NCBI GenBank assembly: GCA_042090785.1
Contig: JBELIP010000001.1
Coordinates: 310,001 to 374,000, forward strand
Direction of reading: 5' to 3'
Source of the DNA: UBA7434 sp042090785
Lineage (GTDB): Bacteria; Pseudomonadota; Gammaproteobacteria; Pseudomonadales; UBA7434
DNA: 64,000 nucleotides
Both the position numbers and the translations under genes were made by a program. Positions 9,836 through 19,510 of this stretch are shown here, one piece after another (position 1 is the stretch's first letter; each line of letters begins with the position of its first letter). The notes beneath the pieces were generated by a model, which saw nothing but the letters and a program-made list of their open reading frames with translations, was not told the origin of the DNA and did not search any database.

Positions 9836-11989
9836 ATGGATGTTTCACGAATTCTTGATTCTTTAAACAGCGCTCAACGCGACGCTGTTTCTTGCGATAA
9901 AAAAAGTGTGTTAGTACTCGCTGGTGCTGGAAGCGGCAAAACCAGAGTGCTGGTGCACCGTATTGCTTGGTTATTACAGGTGCAAGGTGTATCACCCTCG
10001 TCGGTTATGTCAGTAACCTTTACAAATAAAGCCGCTAAAGAAATGCGCTCACGTATTGGTGAGTTGCTGCAAATAACCCCGCAAGGCATGTGGGTAGGGA
10101 CTTTTCATGGTATCGCGCACCGTTTATTAAAAGCACATTGGCAAGATGCGGGCTTACCCGAAAATTTTCAAATTATAGATAGCGATGACCAGTTACGCAT
10201 GGTTAAACGTTTATTAAAAGAACACGAGCTTGATGAAACGCGCTTTTCACCTAAATCTATACAGTGGTATATCAATGGTCATAAAGACGAAGGACGGCGC
10301 GCTAAACACATTGATCACCATGATGACCCTTATGAAAAAACACTGATTCAAGTCTATTTGGCCTATGAAGCGGCCTGCGAACGATCGGGGCAGGTTGATT
10401 TTGGTGAGCTATTATTGCGTGCGCATGAGCTTTGGTTGAATAAACCGTCGGTGTTAAACCACTACCAGCAGCGCTTTCAATACATATTAGTTGATGAGTT
10501 TCAAGATACCAACACGATTCAATATGCATGGTTACGCGTGCTTGCAGGCAATAACAGCACCATTACCGTAGTAGGCGATGACGACCAATCTATTTATGGT
10601 TGGCGTGGTGCAAAAATTGAAAATATCCAACAGTTTAGCGAAGACTTTCCAGGCACCGAGACCGTTAAGCTGGAGCAAAACTACCGCTCCACTTCATGTA
10701 TTCTTGATGCCGCGAATGCCGTCATTGCCAATAACCCTAGCCGCTTAGGTAAAGAGCTATGGACTGATGGCGAGGCTGGCGATCCTATTTCGTTATACGC
10801 AGCTTTTAATGAACAAGACGAAGCACGCTTTATTGTTGAGCGGATAGAAGAGCATGTTAGTGATGACTTACTTCGAGCAGAGCAGGCAATATTATACCGT
10901 TCTAATGCCCAGTCACGGGTATTAGAGGAAGAGTTAATTCGCACGGGTATACCTTATCGCATTTATGGTGGCCAGCGATTCTATGACCGTTTAGAAATAA
11001 AAAATGCGGTAGCGTATTTGCGTTTAGCACATGGCCGTGATGATGATGCCGCGTTTGAGCGAGTGGTTAATACGCCCACGCGAGGCATTGGCAATAAGAC
11101 GGTAGAGGCTTTAAGGCTTCGTGCTCGCGAATCCAATATATCGTTATGGCGCGCGGCCGAGCAATTGCTGGCCGACGGCAGTTTAACCAAGCGAGCCATG
11201 ACCGCCCTGCAAAATTTTATGGCGCTAATTAATGATTGTGGCGAAGCATCAAGAACGCTTAGTTTGGAAGACTTGGCTTCTTTTATTCTAGAGGCCAGCG
11301 ACTTGATGGCTTTTCATGGCAAAGAGACTGGCGAAAAAGGGCAAGCGCGCATTGAGAATTTACAAGAATTAGTTAATGCTACGCGACAGTTTGAGCCAGA
11401 GGGTGATGACAGTACTGCGCTGCGAGAATTTCTTGATACAGCAGCGCTCGATTCCGGCGAACAGCAAGCGGATGAATATACCGATGCCGTGCAATTAATG
11501 ACCCTGCACTCAGCCAAAGGCCTTGAATTTCCAGTAGTCTATCTTGCCGGCATTGAAGAAAACCTTTTCCCGCATAAAATGTCAGTAGAAGAGCCGGGCC
11601 GCTTAGAAGAAGAGCGACGACTTTGCTATGTGGGTATTACGCGAGCAATGAAGTATCTGTATTTAACTTATGCAGAAACACGTCGTTGGTATGGTCAAGA
11701 ATCTTATAATGCGGTGTCGCGCTTTGTTCGTGAAATTCCCGATACTTGTATTGAAGAAATTCGTGTTAAAGCCAATATTAGTCAGCCATTAAGTGCCGGT
11801 ATGTCTTATGCCTCCTCCGATCATGACACGGGTTTATTATTAGGCCAGCGTGTTATGCACAGTGTGTTTGGCGAAGGTATTGTACTTAATATCGAGGGGC
11901 AGGGTAGCAATGCTCGCGTGCAAGTCAATTTTGATCAAGAAGGCAGTAAGTGGTTAGTGGCTGCCTATGCCAACCTTAATAGTATTTAA
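9836..11989 (+). CDS. uvrD: DNA helicase II, UvrD
   Basis: Superfamily 1A 3'-5' helicase for excision and mismatch repair, 717 residues. Motifs are Walker A AGAGSGKT at about 30, TFTNKAAKEM, VDEFQDTN (II), GDDDQSIYGWRGA (III), QNYRST (IV), MTLHSAKGLEFP (V) and YVGITRAMKYL (VI). A C-terminal Tudor-like tail of about 45 residues (GQRVMHSVFGEG...) favours UvrD/PcrA over Rep. No LexA box of the CTG-N10-CAG form is visible in the 219 bases before it. dctP follows after 12 bases. Confidence 0.93.
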   Translation: MDVSRILDSLNSAQRDAVSCDKKSVLVLAGAGSGKTRVLVHRIAWLLQVQGVSPSSVMSVTFTNKAAKEMRSRIGELLQITPQGMWVGTFHGIAHRLLKAHWQDAGLPENFQIIDSDDQLRMVKRLLKEHELDETRFSPKSIQWYINGHKDEGRRAKHIDHHDDPYEKTLIQVYLAYEAACERSGQVDFGELLLRAHELWLNKPSVLNHYQQRFQYILVDEFQDTNTIQYAWLRVLAGNNSTITVVGDDDQSIYGWRGAKIENIQQFSEDFPGTETVKLEQNYRSTSCILDAANAVIANNPSRLGKELWTDGEAGDPISLYAAFNEQDEARFIVERIEEHVSDDLLRAEQAILYRSNAQSRVLEEELIRTGIPYRIYGGQRFYDRLEIKNAVAYLRLAHGRDDDAAFERVVNTPTRGIGNKTVEALRLRARESNISLWRAAEQLLADGSLTKRAMTALQNFMALINDCGEASRTLSLEDLASFILEASDLMAFHGKETGEKGQARIENLQELVNATRQFEPEGDDSTALREFLDTAALDSGEQQADEYTDAVQLMTLHSAKGLEFPVVYLAGIEENLFPHKMSVEEPGRLEEERRLCYVGITRAMKYLYLTYAETRRWYGQESYNAVSRFVREIPDTCIEEIRVKANISQPLSAGMSYASSDHDTGLLLGQRVMHSVFGEGIVLNIEGQGSNARVQVNFDQEGSKWLVAAYANLNSI

Positions 11990-12001
11990 AGAGATAACCC
12001 T

Positions 12002-13102
12002 ATGAGCAAGTTTATTAAGTCAGCTTTATTGTGTGCAACGATAATTCTGTTAGCAGCCTGTGGCGGCAGCAGTGAAAGCAATCAAGGCGCGGAGGCCGCT
12101 GATCATGTTCAACAGCAAAGCTATCAGTGGAAGCTAGTGACAACGTGGCCGAAAAATTTTCCTGGTTTAGGTGTGGCGCCAGAAAACTTTGCCAAGCTCG
12201 TTAACCGTATGAGTAATGGTCGTTTGAGTATAAAGGTTTATGCCGCTGGTGAAATTGTGCCTGCTTTAGAAGTGTTTAGTGCGGTATCGAACGGTACAGC
12301 ACAAATGGGTCATGGCGCAGCGTATTATTGGAAAGGCAAAATACCCGCTGCACCTTTGTTCACCTCTGTACCTTTTGGTTTAAACGCCCAAGAAATGAAT
12401 GGCTGGCTGTATCACGGTGGTGGCATGGAATTATGGCGCGAGCTTTACGCACCATATAACTTAGTCCCCATGGCTGGCGGTAATACTGGCATACAAATGG
12501 GCGGCTGGTTTAATAAAGAATTAAATACGATTGAAGATTTTAAAGGCTTAAAAATGCGTATCCCAGGTTTAGGGGGCGAAGTGTTTACACGAGCTGGTGG
12601 TACGGCTGTCAATATGCCGGGCGGCGAAATTTATACCTCATTGCAAACCGGTGTTATTGATGCGGCAGAGTGGGTTGCACCCTATAACGATTTAGCATTT
12701 GGTTTTAATAATGTCGCCAAATACTATTATTATCCTGGCTGGCATGAGCCAGGCCCAACCATTGAGTTAATTGTAAATAAAGAGGCTTTGCAATTACTGC
12801 CTGATGATTTGGTTGCAATTATAGAATCAGCAGCACGTACCATTAATCAAGATATGTTAGATGAGTACACATCACGCAATAACGCAGCGCTTATCGTGCT
12901 GCAAGAAAAAGGAGTAGAGATACGTCGATATCCTGACGAAGTGTTGCAAGTGTTACGCGAAACGGCAAAAGCAGTAATGGAAGAAAACGCCAATAACGAT
13001 GAAATGTTTAAAAAGGTGTATGCCTCTTATGATGCATACCGTAAAAGCGCAACGGCGTATCATCAAATTAGCGAGCGCGCCTATTACGATATTAGGGACT
13101 AG
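12002..13102 (+). CDS. TRAP transporter solute-binding lipoprotein, TakP/DctP7-like (2-oxoacid type)
   Basis: Substrate-binding protein of a tripartite ATP-independent periplasmic transporter. A lipoprotein signal with lipobox LAAC (Cys20) is followed by a DctP fold. Segments TTWPKNFPG, AAGEIVPALEVF, GGNTGIQMGGWF, LKMRIPGLGGEV, SLQTGVIDAAEWV and YYYYPGWHEPG closely resemble TakP, which binds 2-oxoacids. Substrate is therefore inferred to be a 2-oxo monocarboxylate. The membrane partners dctQ and dctM lie about 2 kb away on the other strand, separated by a thioesterase gene. Confidence 0.9.
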   Translation: MSKFIKSALLCATIILLAACGGSSESNQGAEAADHVQQQSYQWKLVTTWPKNFPGLGVAPENFAKLVNRMSNGRLSIKVYAAGEIVPALEVFSAVSNGTAQMGHGAAYYWKGKIPAAPLFTSVPFGLNAQEMNGWLYHGGGMELWRELYAPYNLVPMAGGNTGIQMGGWFNKELNTIEDFKGLKMRIPGLGGEVFTRAGGTAVNMPGGEIYTSLQTGVIDAAEWVAPYNDLAFGFNNVAKYYYYPGWHEPGPTIELIVNKEALQLLPDDLVAIIESAARTINQDMLDEYTSRNNAALIVLQEKGVEIRRYPDEVLQVLRETAKAVMEENANNDEMFKKVYASYDAYRKSATAYHQISERAYYDIRD

Positions 13103-13133
13103 CTATATTTACAGCTTCTGGCTCAAGGGTTAG

Positions 13134-13523
13134 CTATTTAACTGCTCGAGTTCGGCCGTTATTATCAATAGAGACAAAGACAAATAAGCCTTCGGTCACT
13201 TTGATTTTTTCGCCGGCAATGCCGTTATCAATCCATACTTCTACTAACACTTGAATTGAGCTTCGGCCAACACTAATAACTTCGGTATAGCAACCAACAA
13301 CAGCGCCAACATGCACAGGCACCAAAAAATTCATATTATCTATGGCAACCGTGGCCACACGGCCACCAGCGACTTTACCCGCAGCAACGCCAGCGGCAAT
13401 ATCCATCTGTGATAAGAGCCAGCCGCCAAAAATATCGCCATTGGCGTTTGTATCTTTTGGCATTGCGATAGTCTGAAGCGACATTTCGCCGTTAGGTGTA
13501 GGGTTGTCGTCATTAGCATTCAT
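13134..13523 (-). CDS. Acyl-CoA thioesterase, YciA-like hotdog fold
   Basis: About 130 residues with the single hotdog domain of YciA-type acyl-CoA thioesterases: TIAMPKDTNANGDIFGGWL, ASP-containing MDIAAGVAAG, and the VGRSSIQVLVEVW strand. The ATG at 13523 is preferred because family members begin about there; a TTG start at 13553 would add ten residues without a Shine-Dalgarno. It lies between the two convergent halves of the TRAP system, with no obvious functional link. Confidence 0.88.
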   Translation of the reverse strand: MNANDDNPTPNGEMSLQTIAMPKDTNANGDIFGGWLLSQMDIAAGVAAGKVAGGRVATVAIDNMNFLVPVHVGAVVGCYTEVISVGRSSIQVLVEVWIDNGIAGEKIKVTEGLFVFVSIDNNGRTRAVK

Positions 13524-13653
13524 GAGAATAAAACTCTTTATAAATAAAACCAATAGAAAGCAGCGGTTTAGATTGCTTGTGCGTTTATAGCTGTTACAAC
13601 CAATAGTACATGCGATAACAACAAAAAGTATTACTACAAATACCTAGATGGTA

Positions 13654-15021
13654 TTAATTGTAAATTTGTTCCGGTAGCCAAGTAACAATTGTTGGCCAAC
13701 GCACCATTAATAACAGCAGTAACAGCTGAATTAAAATAAAAGGCGCCACGCCACGATAAATAGTACCGGTAGATATTTCTTTGGGTGCCACACCTCGCAG
13801 GTAAAAAAGTGCAAATCCAAAAGGGGGTGTTAAGAAAGACGTTTGTAAATTAACCGCAATCATAATGCCAAGCCATATTGGGTCAAAGCCCATAGCCAAT
13901 AAAATAGGACCAACAATAGGCACCACAACAAAAGTAATTTCTATAAAGTCTAAAATAAAGCCTAGCAGGAAAATAACCAGCATAACCACCAGCAATGCAC
14001 CCATGCGTCCACCGGGCATATCGACAAACAATGACTGCACTAACTCGTCGCCACCATAGGCCCTAAACACTAACGAAAACAAAGTAGCGCCCAGTAAAAT
14101 CATAAATACCATACTGGTAATTTTTAGCGTCTCTCTAACCACTTGTTGTAAACGATTAAATGTTAATTGACGTTTGCAAAGCGCAATTAGCGTTGCACCC
14201 AGCGCACCAACACCAGCTGCTTCGGTTGGTGTAGCGGCGCCAGCCAGTATTGAACCTAACACTAAGAAAATAAGTACTAAGGGAGGCAGTAGGTGAGAAA
14301 TAATTCGTAATGCTGATGTGTTGTTGCTGTTTTCAAAAGAAGGTGCAGCATTGGGCTTTATTGAAGAGTAAATAAAAATATAAACAAGATACAGCCCAAC
14401 CAAGAGCATGCCTGGAACAAGCGCGCCAACAAATAAGTCGCCTACCGAAATAGTTTTGGGACTAAAAATACCTTGGCTAATTTGAGCTTGTTGGTAAGCG
14501 GTAGAAAGAATGTCACCCAGTAATACTAGCGCAATAGAAGGCGGAATAATCTGCCCTAAGGTACCCGTTGCACAAATAGTCCCCGTGGCAAGCGCAGGAT
14601 TATATTTATGTTTCAACATGGTGGGCAAAGACATTAAACCCATAGTAACAACGGTAGCACCAACAATACCGGTGCTAGCGGCAAGTAACATACCTACAAT
14701 GACAACCGCATAACCTAAGCCGCCACGACGCTGACCAAAAAGCGCAGCCATATTATCAAGCAGGTCCTCTGCTAGTCGCGACTTTTCAAGCATTACGCCC
14801 ATAAACACAAATAGGGGCACGGCGATTAAAGTAACGTTAGTCATAACGCCAAATATGCGGCTTGGAAAGGCACCAAATAAAGCGGCATCAAACACATTAG
14901 CGGCAGCACCGACTAAGGCAAAAATAAGAGCGGTGCCAGCGAGTGAAAATGCAACGGGGTAACCGAGCATAAGCACCAAGCAAACGATAAAAAACATAAA
15001 CAGAGGAATAAATTCAATCAT
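13654..15021 (-). CDS. dctM: TRAP transporter large permease DctM
   Basis: Large membrane subunit of the TRAP transporter, 455 residues, with about a dozen hydrophobic segments. Family landmarks include LMLGYPVAFSLAG near the N terminus, FVFMGVMLEKS, the glycine/proline-rich GQIIPPSIALVLLGD segment, AGAATPTEAAGVGALG, and LQTSFLTPPFGFALFYL. It is driven by a sodium gradient in characterised members. It starts 7 bases after dctQ ends, so the two are co-transcribed. Confidence 0.94.
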   Translation of the reverse strand: MIEFIPLFMFFIVCLVLMLGYPVAFSLAGTALIFALVGAAANVFDAALFGAFPSRIFGVMTNVTLIAVPLFVFMGVMLEKSRLAEDLLDNMAALFGQRRGGLGYAVVIVGMLLAASTGIVGATVVTMGLMSLPTMLKHKYNPALATGTICATGTLGQIIPPSIALVLLGDILSTAYQQAQISQGIFSPKTISVGDLFVGALVPGMLLVGLYLVYIFIYSSIKPNAAPSFENSNNTSALRIISHLLPPLVLIFLVLGSILAGAATPTEAAGVGALGATLIALCKRQLTFNRLQQVVRETLKITSMVFMILLGATLFSLVFRAYGGDELVQSLFVDMPGGRMGALLVVMLVIFLLGFILDFIEITFVVVPIVGPILLAMGFDPIWLGIMIAVNLQTSFLTPPFGFALFYLRGVAPKEISTGTIYRGVAPFILIQLLLLLLMVRWPTIVTWLPEQIYN

Positions 15022-15028
15022 CGTAACG

Positions 15029-15622
15029 TTAAACCTCTGCGTCCTGTTTATGGTTAAGCAGCGTCAAAATAGATCGGCCAATTTCAGCAATGCTTTGCAG
15101 TAATAAGCCAGCAGCCATGAGAGGAATGAGCGTTTTGAGTAAATAGACAAAAGGCAGACCGCCGGTATCGGAAGAGTGCTCTTTGAATTGCCATGCCTGC
15201 TGCACATAATGAAAGCTAGTGATAAAAATAAACACACATAGAGGCATGACAAAAATGACGGCTCCCAATAAATTAATAGCGGCTTTTTTCTGAGGACTAA
15301 ATTGGCGATAAAATATATCGACGCGGACATGACCATCAATTTTAAGCGTATATGCAACACCTAACATAAAGCATGTTGCATGCAGGTAGCTGACAGAGTC
15401 CTGCAAGGCAATGGAGCCGATATCAAAACCGTAACGTAATATAACAATTAAGCTTTGCACCACCACCATCAACACGAGTAGCCACGCAATCGCATGACCT
15501 ATACGTAATGTCAATTTATCAATTATGGTTACTGTAGACGTAATAGCGGTTGTTAATGGTGTCACTTGTGTCGGTAATAAAAGTGATTGTTGTTGATTAT
15601 GGTTATTCACATTGTATCCCAT
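15029..15622 (-). CDS. dctQ: TRAP transporter small permease DctQ
   Basis: Small membrane subunit with four predicted membrane segments and the family motif LQDSVSYLHATCFMLG with DGHVRVDIFY following. The ATG at 15622 is chosen; an upstream TTG at 15637 would add five residues. The roughly 35-residue Asn/Gln-rich N-terminal extension before the first membrane segment is longer than usual. It is first in a dctQM pair and divergent from a small lipoprotein gene. Confidence 0.88.
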   Translation of the reverse strand: MGYNVNNHNQQQSLLLPTQVTPLTTAITSTVTIIDKLTLRIGHAIAWLLVLMVVVQSLIVILRYGFDIGSIALQDSVSYLHATCFMLGVAYTLKIDGHVRVDIFYRQFSPQKKAAINLLGAVIFVMPLCVFIFITSFHYVQQAWQFKEHSSDTGGLPFVYLLKTLIPLMAAGLLLQSIAEIGRSILTLLNHKQDAEV

Positions 15623-15797
15623 AGGGGTTTTTGGCAAAAAGCATTCAGCGGCTATTAAAAACCATTATAAGGCTGATTATACACATGCAACCGCAGCCAT
15701 GATAAAGTGGATATGTGGCTGTTGCTTATTGTTCAATTATATTCTTACTTAATTACTGCCGGTTGGTGCTCGCCGACAAGTTTACGAGAGAGTTATC

Positions 15798-16007
15798 ATG
15801 CAAGGCAAAAGGTTTATGTGTTTAGTCTTAATGTTTGGTTTAAGCGGCTGCGAACAATCAATGAATATTAGCGATAAAGCGCTTATTGGCCATATTGAAG
15901 AATGCTTATCTAATGACAATTTAACGCCTGGCATGGCCGTTGCCTGCGGTAACTATCAAAAAGAATGTCAGCGTCGTGGAAAGAAAACCGGCAATTATAT
16001 TTGCTAG
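15798..16007 (+). CDS. Small lipoprotein, function unknown
   Basis: A 69-residue product with a lipoprotein signal (lipobox LSGC, Cys18) and a short mature part containing four further cysteines (EECL, AVACGN, KECQRR, and the C-terminal NYIC). A GAGAG Shine-Dalgarno lies eight bases before the ATG. The paired cysteines suggest disulphides in the periplasm. I do not recognise a family. It is convergent with the M48 protease gene. Confidence 0.7.
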   Translation: MQGKRFMCLVLMFGLSGCEQSMNISDKALIGHIEECLSNDNLTPGMAVACGNYQKECQRRGKKTGNYIC

Positions 16008-16042
16008 CGTTATCTACGGTGGTTGCTGCTAGCGGCTTTGGG

Positions 16043-17353
16043 TTATCGACAACTTTCCTGCAAGGCCAATAATTTTTGCTGGAGTGATTGTTGGTTTTGT
16101 GGGCTAGCCTGAGCGGCTTGTCGATAATATTTTGCCGCATCTGCGCAAAGGTCTTGTTCTTCAGCAATTTCACCTAATTTAATATAAGCAATTTGGGTCG
16201 GTGCTAGTAGTAAGCTGGCTTGTAAGTCACGTTCGGCTGCCTGATATGAGCGTAGTTCATAGCGTAAAATACCGCGGCGTAAAATCGGCGAATAATACTG
16301 GTCGTTAAGTGCTATCGCTTGATCGAACGACTTTAAGGCATCGCTTGAACGGTTGAGTTTTGTTTGTGCAGCGCCCTTTACCTCATAAAATTCGCTTTCT
16401 AAGGGTTCAATTTTTATCGCTTGGTTTGCAAGCTTAATTGCGTCAGCATACTTTTTTTCGCCAATGGCTTTTTTCGCTTTATCCGATAAATCATAGGCGG
16501 GCTTGCGAGCCATTAATTTTTTCATTTCTTGTTGGTAGCGAAGCTTACCACGCTCACCACCACGCTCAAGTGACCATGCAGTCTGTTGATTAGCGGCAAC
16601 ACGCGCTTGCGAAGGTGGGTGAGAAGCAAAGAGCAAGCTAAATGCGTCACTACGACGATCTTTAGAAAGCTCGACAAACGTTTTTTGTAAGCTAACGGCT
16701 GCTTCTGGGTTATATCCGGCAGCACTCATATACTGCATGCCATACAGATCGGCTTCTAGTTCACGACTACGACTGTAGCGCGTTTGTCCATAGAGTCCGG
16801 TATAGGCAATACCTTGCTGCAGTGCCTTATTGTTGTAACCCGAGTTAGATAATAAGACGCTAGCGGCAAGCTGACCGACCGAAATGAGTGAGCCGACTTC
16901 TTGGCTTTGCGCCGAATGCCTAGCATCGGCATGGACAATTTCATGGGCTAAGACAGCAGCAAGTTCAGCCTCGCTGTTTAATGAAACTAACAAGCCGCGG
17001 TTTATGGCTATTTTGCCACCCGGTAGTGCCCAAGCATTAGGGGTAGAATTGTTTAGCACAATAAAATCGTAGGGAAGGTGAGAGCGTTTGCTATACTGGG
17101 CTAGCTTTTTTCCAACTGAGCGAACATAAAGCGTTAGGTCCGGGTCTATGGTGTAGGGGCCACCACCGGCTTGTTGCTGATGGCTATAATGCTGCTCGCC
17201 AATATTACGCTCCCAGTTTTCATCGACCCAAGCGAGCTCTTGTTTGCCAGTAACTGGGTTAACAGAGCAAGACAATAGCGAGAGTAATAACGTTACATTG
17301 AGAACAATAAAGGCCAGTGCTGATATCGGGTGACGTGTAGACATAATGCGCAT
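16043..17353 (-). CDS. M48 family metalloprotease with C-terminal TPR, BepA-like lipoprotein
   Basis: Predicted periplasmic zinc protease/chaperone of 436 residues. The N terminus is a lipoprotein signal with lipobox LLSC. The zinc site is HEIVHADARH near residue 135, with the downstream glutamate in RELEADLYG. From about residue 290 there are TPR-like repeats (KYADAIKLANQAIKIEP, SSDALKSFDQAIALN, ...). This matches BepA/LoiP-type outer-membrane quality control. E. coli BepA is not lipidated, so the lipobox is a difference. The start may be 9 bases further in (second Met). Confidence 0.9.
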   Translation of the reverse strand: MRIMSTRHPISALAFIVLNVTLLLSLLSCSVNPVTGKQELAWVDENWERNIGEQHYSHQQQAGGGPYTIDPDLTLYVRSVGKKLAQYSKRSHLPYDFIVLNNSTPNAWALPGGKIAINRGLLVSLNSEAELAAVLAHEIVHADARHSAQSQEVGSLISVGQLAASVLLSNSGYNNKALQQGIAYTGLYGQTRYSRSRELEADLYGMQYMSAAGYNPEAAVSLQKTFVELSKDRRSDAFSLLFASHPPSQARVAANQQTAWSLERGGERGKLRYQQEMKKLMARKPAYDLSDKAKKAIGEKKYADAIKLANQAIKIEPLESEFYEVKGAAQTKLNRSSDALKSFDQAIALNDQYYSPILRRGILRYELRSYQAAERDLQASLLLAPTQIAYIKLGEIAEEQDLCADAAKYYRQAAQASPQNQQSLQQKLLALQESCR

Positions 17354-17595
17354 AATAAATCTGTCCGTTACAGAGGCTTAACATTTATTCGCTAAAGTAA
17401 AAAAAGTAATACGACTCAAGCAGCGAGTGATTGTAAAATAGACCTTAATTCTGGGTCATAGTTTGCCCTATAGTGTCAGCGATTGTCGTGGTAAATGGCA
17501 AGTTGTTAGGCACAAATTTTGCCAAAATTTTACTTGAGTGGTAATTTAAGCGGCTTACATACAAATTAGTTAACTGACTAGAAAGGCACCGATTT

Positions 17596-18375
17596 ATGCT
17601 TGTTGTAATTTCTCCCGCAAAAACCTTGGATTTTGAAACGCCAGCGATTACTAATAAGGCCACCAAGCCATTAATGATAAAAGATTCTACTGAGCTAGTA
17701 GAGCTTATGCGTGAATACGCGCCAGACGATATTGTTAATTTAATGGGTGTAAGCCAAAAAATAGGTGAGTTGAATTCAGAGCGGTTTATGAACTGGCATA
17801 CTCCTTTTACCAAAAAAAATGCTAAGCAAGCACTATTAGCGTTTAAGGGCGATGTTTACACAGGTTTAAATGCAGAAACATTTGACGACGATGATTTTGA
17901 TTTTGCTCAATCACATTTACGAATATTAAGCGGTTTATACGGTGTATTAAAACCGTTAGATTTAATTCAAGCCTATCGCTTAGAGATGGGTATAAAACTA
18001 CAAACTGATAGAGGTAAAAACCTTTATGAGTTTTGGGGTAATAAGCCAAGCAGCGCACTTAAAAAACAATTAGCCAGTTTAAAGTCGAATGTGCTTATTA
18101 ATTTAGCCTCAAACGAATACTTTAACGTTGTAGATAAAAAACTATTAGACGCTGAAATTATTACGCCAGTGTTTAAAGATTTTAAAAACGGCAAATACAA
18201 AATAATAAGCTTTTATGCTAAAAAAGCGCGCGGCTTAATGAGTGCTTATATTATTAAACACCGCATAGAAGACCCAGCTAAACTTAAAAAATTCAATGTG
18301 GCTGGGTATCGCTTTGATAAAGCGTCATCCGACGCTAAGCAGTGGGTATTTTTACGTGATGAACAGGTTAAATAA
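17596..18375 (+). CDS. yaaA: Peroxide stress protein YaaA
   Basis: Member of the YaaA/DUF328 family, 259 residues, close to the usual length. The N terminus MLVVISPAKTLDFETP, the central GDVYTGLNA and LRILSGLYGVLKPLDLIQAYRLEMG, and the C-terminal FYAKKARGLM are characteristic. In E. coli YaaA lowers free intracellular iron during peroxide stress and has DNA-binding activity. The 242-base region upstream has no OxyR-like site that I can call with confidence. yqgE and ruvX follow on the same strand. Confidence 0.95.
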   Translation: MLVVISPAKTLDFETPAITNKATKPLMIKDSTELVELMREYAPDDIVNLMGVSQKIGELNSERFMNWHTPFTKKNAKQALLAFKGDVYTGLNAETFDDDDFDFAQSHLRILSGLYGVLKPLDLIQAYRLEMGIKLQTDRGKNLYEFWGNKPSSALKKQLASLKSNVLINLASNEYFNVVDKKLLDAEIITPVFKDFKNGKYKIISFYAKKARGLMSAYIIKHRIEDPAKLKKFNVAGYRFDKASSDAKQWVFLRDEQVK

Positions 18376-18414
18376 TTGCTGAATTTAATGCTGGTTTAAC
18401 TGAGGATTTTACGC

Positions 18415-18990
18415 ATGAGTTTTATTAAATCCGAATCGCTCCGCAATCAATTTTTGATAGCGACGCCATCATTAGACGATGGTATTTTTAAATCTAGCGT
18501 GACCTATATCTGTGAGCATGATGAGCAAGGTGCAATGGGCATTATTATTAATCGCCCCTCAGATATAAAATTTAATGATTTACTAAAAGAGTTTGATGCA
18601 AGAGAAGCGTCAGGCCTGAATACCCAGCCGGTTATGGTAGGTGGCCCTATTGGTTTAGAACGAGGGTTTGTTTTACATCAAACACCAGCGAATACCATAG
18701 AGTGGTTATCGACCCTACAAATAACAAACGACATTGCATTAACCGGCTCTAAAGATATTTTAACTGCATTAGGTGAAGGCGAAGGCCCCGATAAATTTTT
18801 GTTTATACTTGGCTATGCTGGTTGGGGTGCAGGCCAATTAGAACAAGAGCTGATGGAAAATTCATGGCTAACATCACCAGCAACGCCAGAGATTTTGTTT
18901 TCTACGCCTTACCACTTAAGGGCGGAAGCCGCAGCAAAACTACTCGGTGTTGATTTAAGTGCACTTGCTACACAACCTGGCAATGCCTAA
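18415..18990 (+). CDS. yqgE: YqgE/AlgH family protein
   Basis: UPF0301 (DUF179) protein of 191 residues. Signature segments are LRNQFLIATPSLDD, SVTYICEHDEQGAMGIIINRP, VMVGGPIGLERGFVLH and FILGYAGWGAGQLEQEL. The molecular function is unsettled (AlgH was described as an alginate regulator in Pseudomonas). It sits 18 bases before ruvX, the usual pairing across gammaproteobacteria. Confidence 0.95.
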   Translation: MSFIKSESLRNQFLIATPSLDDGIFKSSVTYICEHDEQGAMGIIINRPSDIKFNDLLKEFDAREASGLNTQPVMVGGPIGLERGFVLHQTPANTIEWLSTLQITNDIALTGSKDILTALGEGEGPDKFLFILGYAGWGAGQLEQELMENSWLTSPATPEILFSTPYHLRAEAAAKLLGVDLSALATQPGNA

Positions 18991-19008
18991 CAGTTAAGTG
19001 AATTATTT

Positions 19009-19497
19009 ATGTCCGATACAAACAGCTCCGATAACAATAAAATTATATTAGGTTTTGATTTTGGCCTAAAGCAAATAGGCTTAGCTGTTGGCCAAACGCT
19101 AACAAAGACAGCTCGGCCATTAATTGTACTTAAGGCCAAAGATGGCAAGCCGCAGTGGCAGGAAATTCAAGACCAGATAGCGCAATGGACACCAGATTAT
19201 TTAGTGGTTGGCTTACCATTGAATATGGATGGCACAGAAAGCGAAATGTCGGCAAGGGCAAGAAAATTTGCTAACCGTTTGCATGGGCGTTTTGGTTGTG
19301 TCGTAGAGTTGTGTGATGAAAGATTGTCGAGTGCCGAAGCAAAATCGCAATTAGCGGAAGGTAGAGAAGCCTTACGCCATGCTACAAGTGCTGAAGACAT
19401 TGAGCAACATGGACATGCACTGGGTCGCAATAAGCGCGACGGCACCGTTGATGCCATTGCCGCGCAGTTAATTATTGAAAGCTGGCTATGTCGCTAG
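19009..19497 (+). CDS. ruvX: Holliday junction resolvase RuvX / pre-16S rRNA nuclease YqgF
   Basis: RNase H-fold nuclease of 162 residues, implicated in trimming the 5' end of pre-16S rRNA. The active-site acidic residues appear in LGFDFGLKQIGLA, in CDERLSSAEA, and in DGTVDAIAAQLI. The insert of about 10 residues around HATSAEDIEQHGHALGRNK is longer than the loop in the E. coli protein. Coupled to yqgE and convergent with pilU. Confidence 0.94.
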   Translation: MSDTNSSDNNKIILGFDFGLKQIGLAVGQTLTKTARPLIVLKAKDGKPQWQEIQDQIAQWTPDYLVVGLPLNMDGTESEMSARARKFANRLHGRFGCVVELCDERLSSAEAKSQLAEGREALRHATSAEDIEQHGHALGRNKRDGTVDAIAAQLIIESWLCR

Positions 19498-19510
19498 CAG
19501 CAATATCTTC

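Noticed and set aside
15690..15730. Imperfect AGCCA/TGGCT inverted repeat before the small lipoprotein gene
   Set aside because: Bulged and short; it does not stand out from background.
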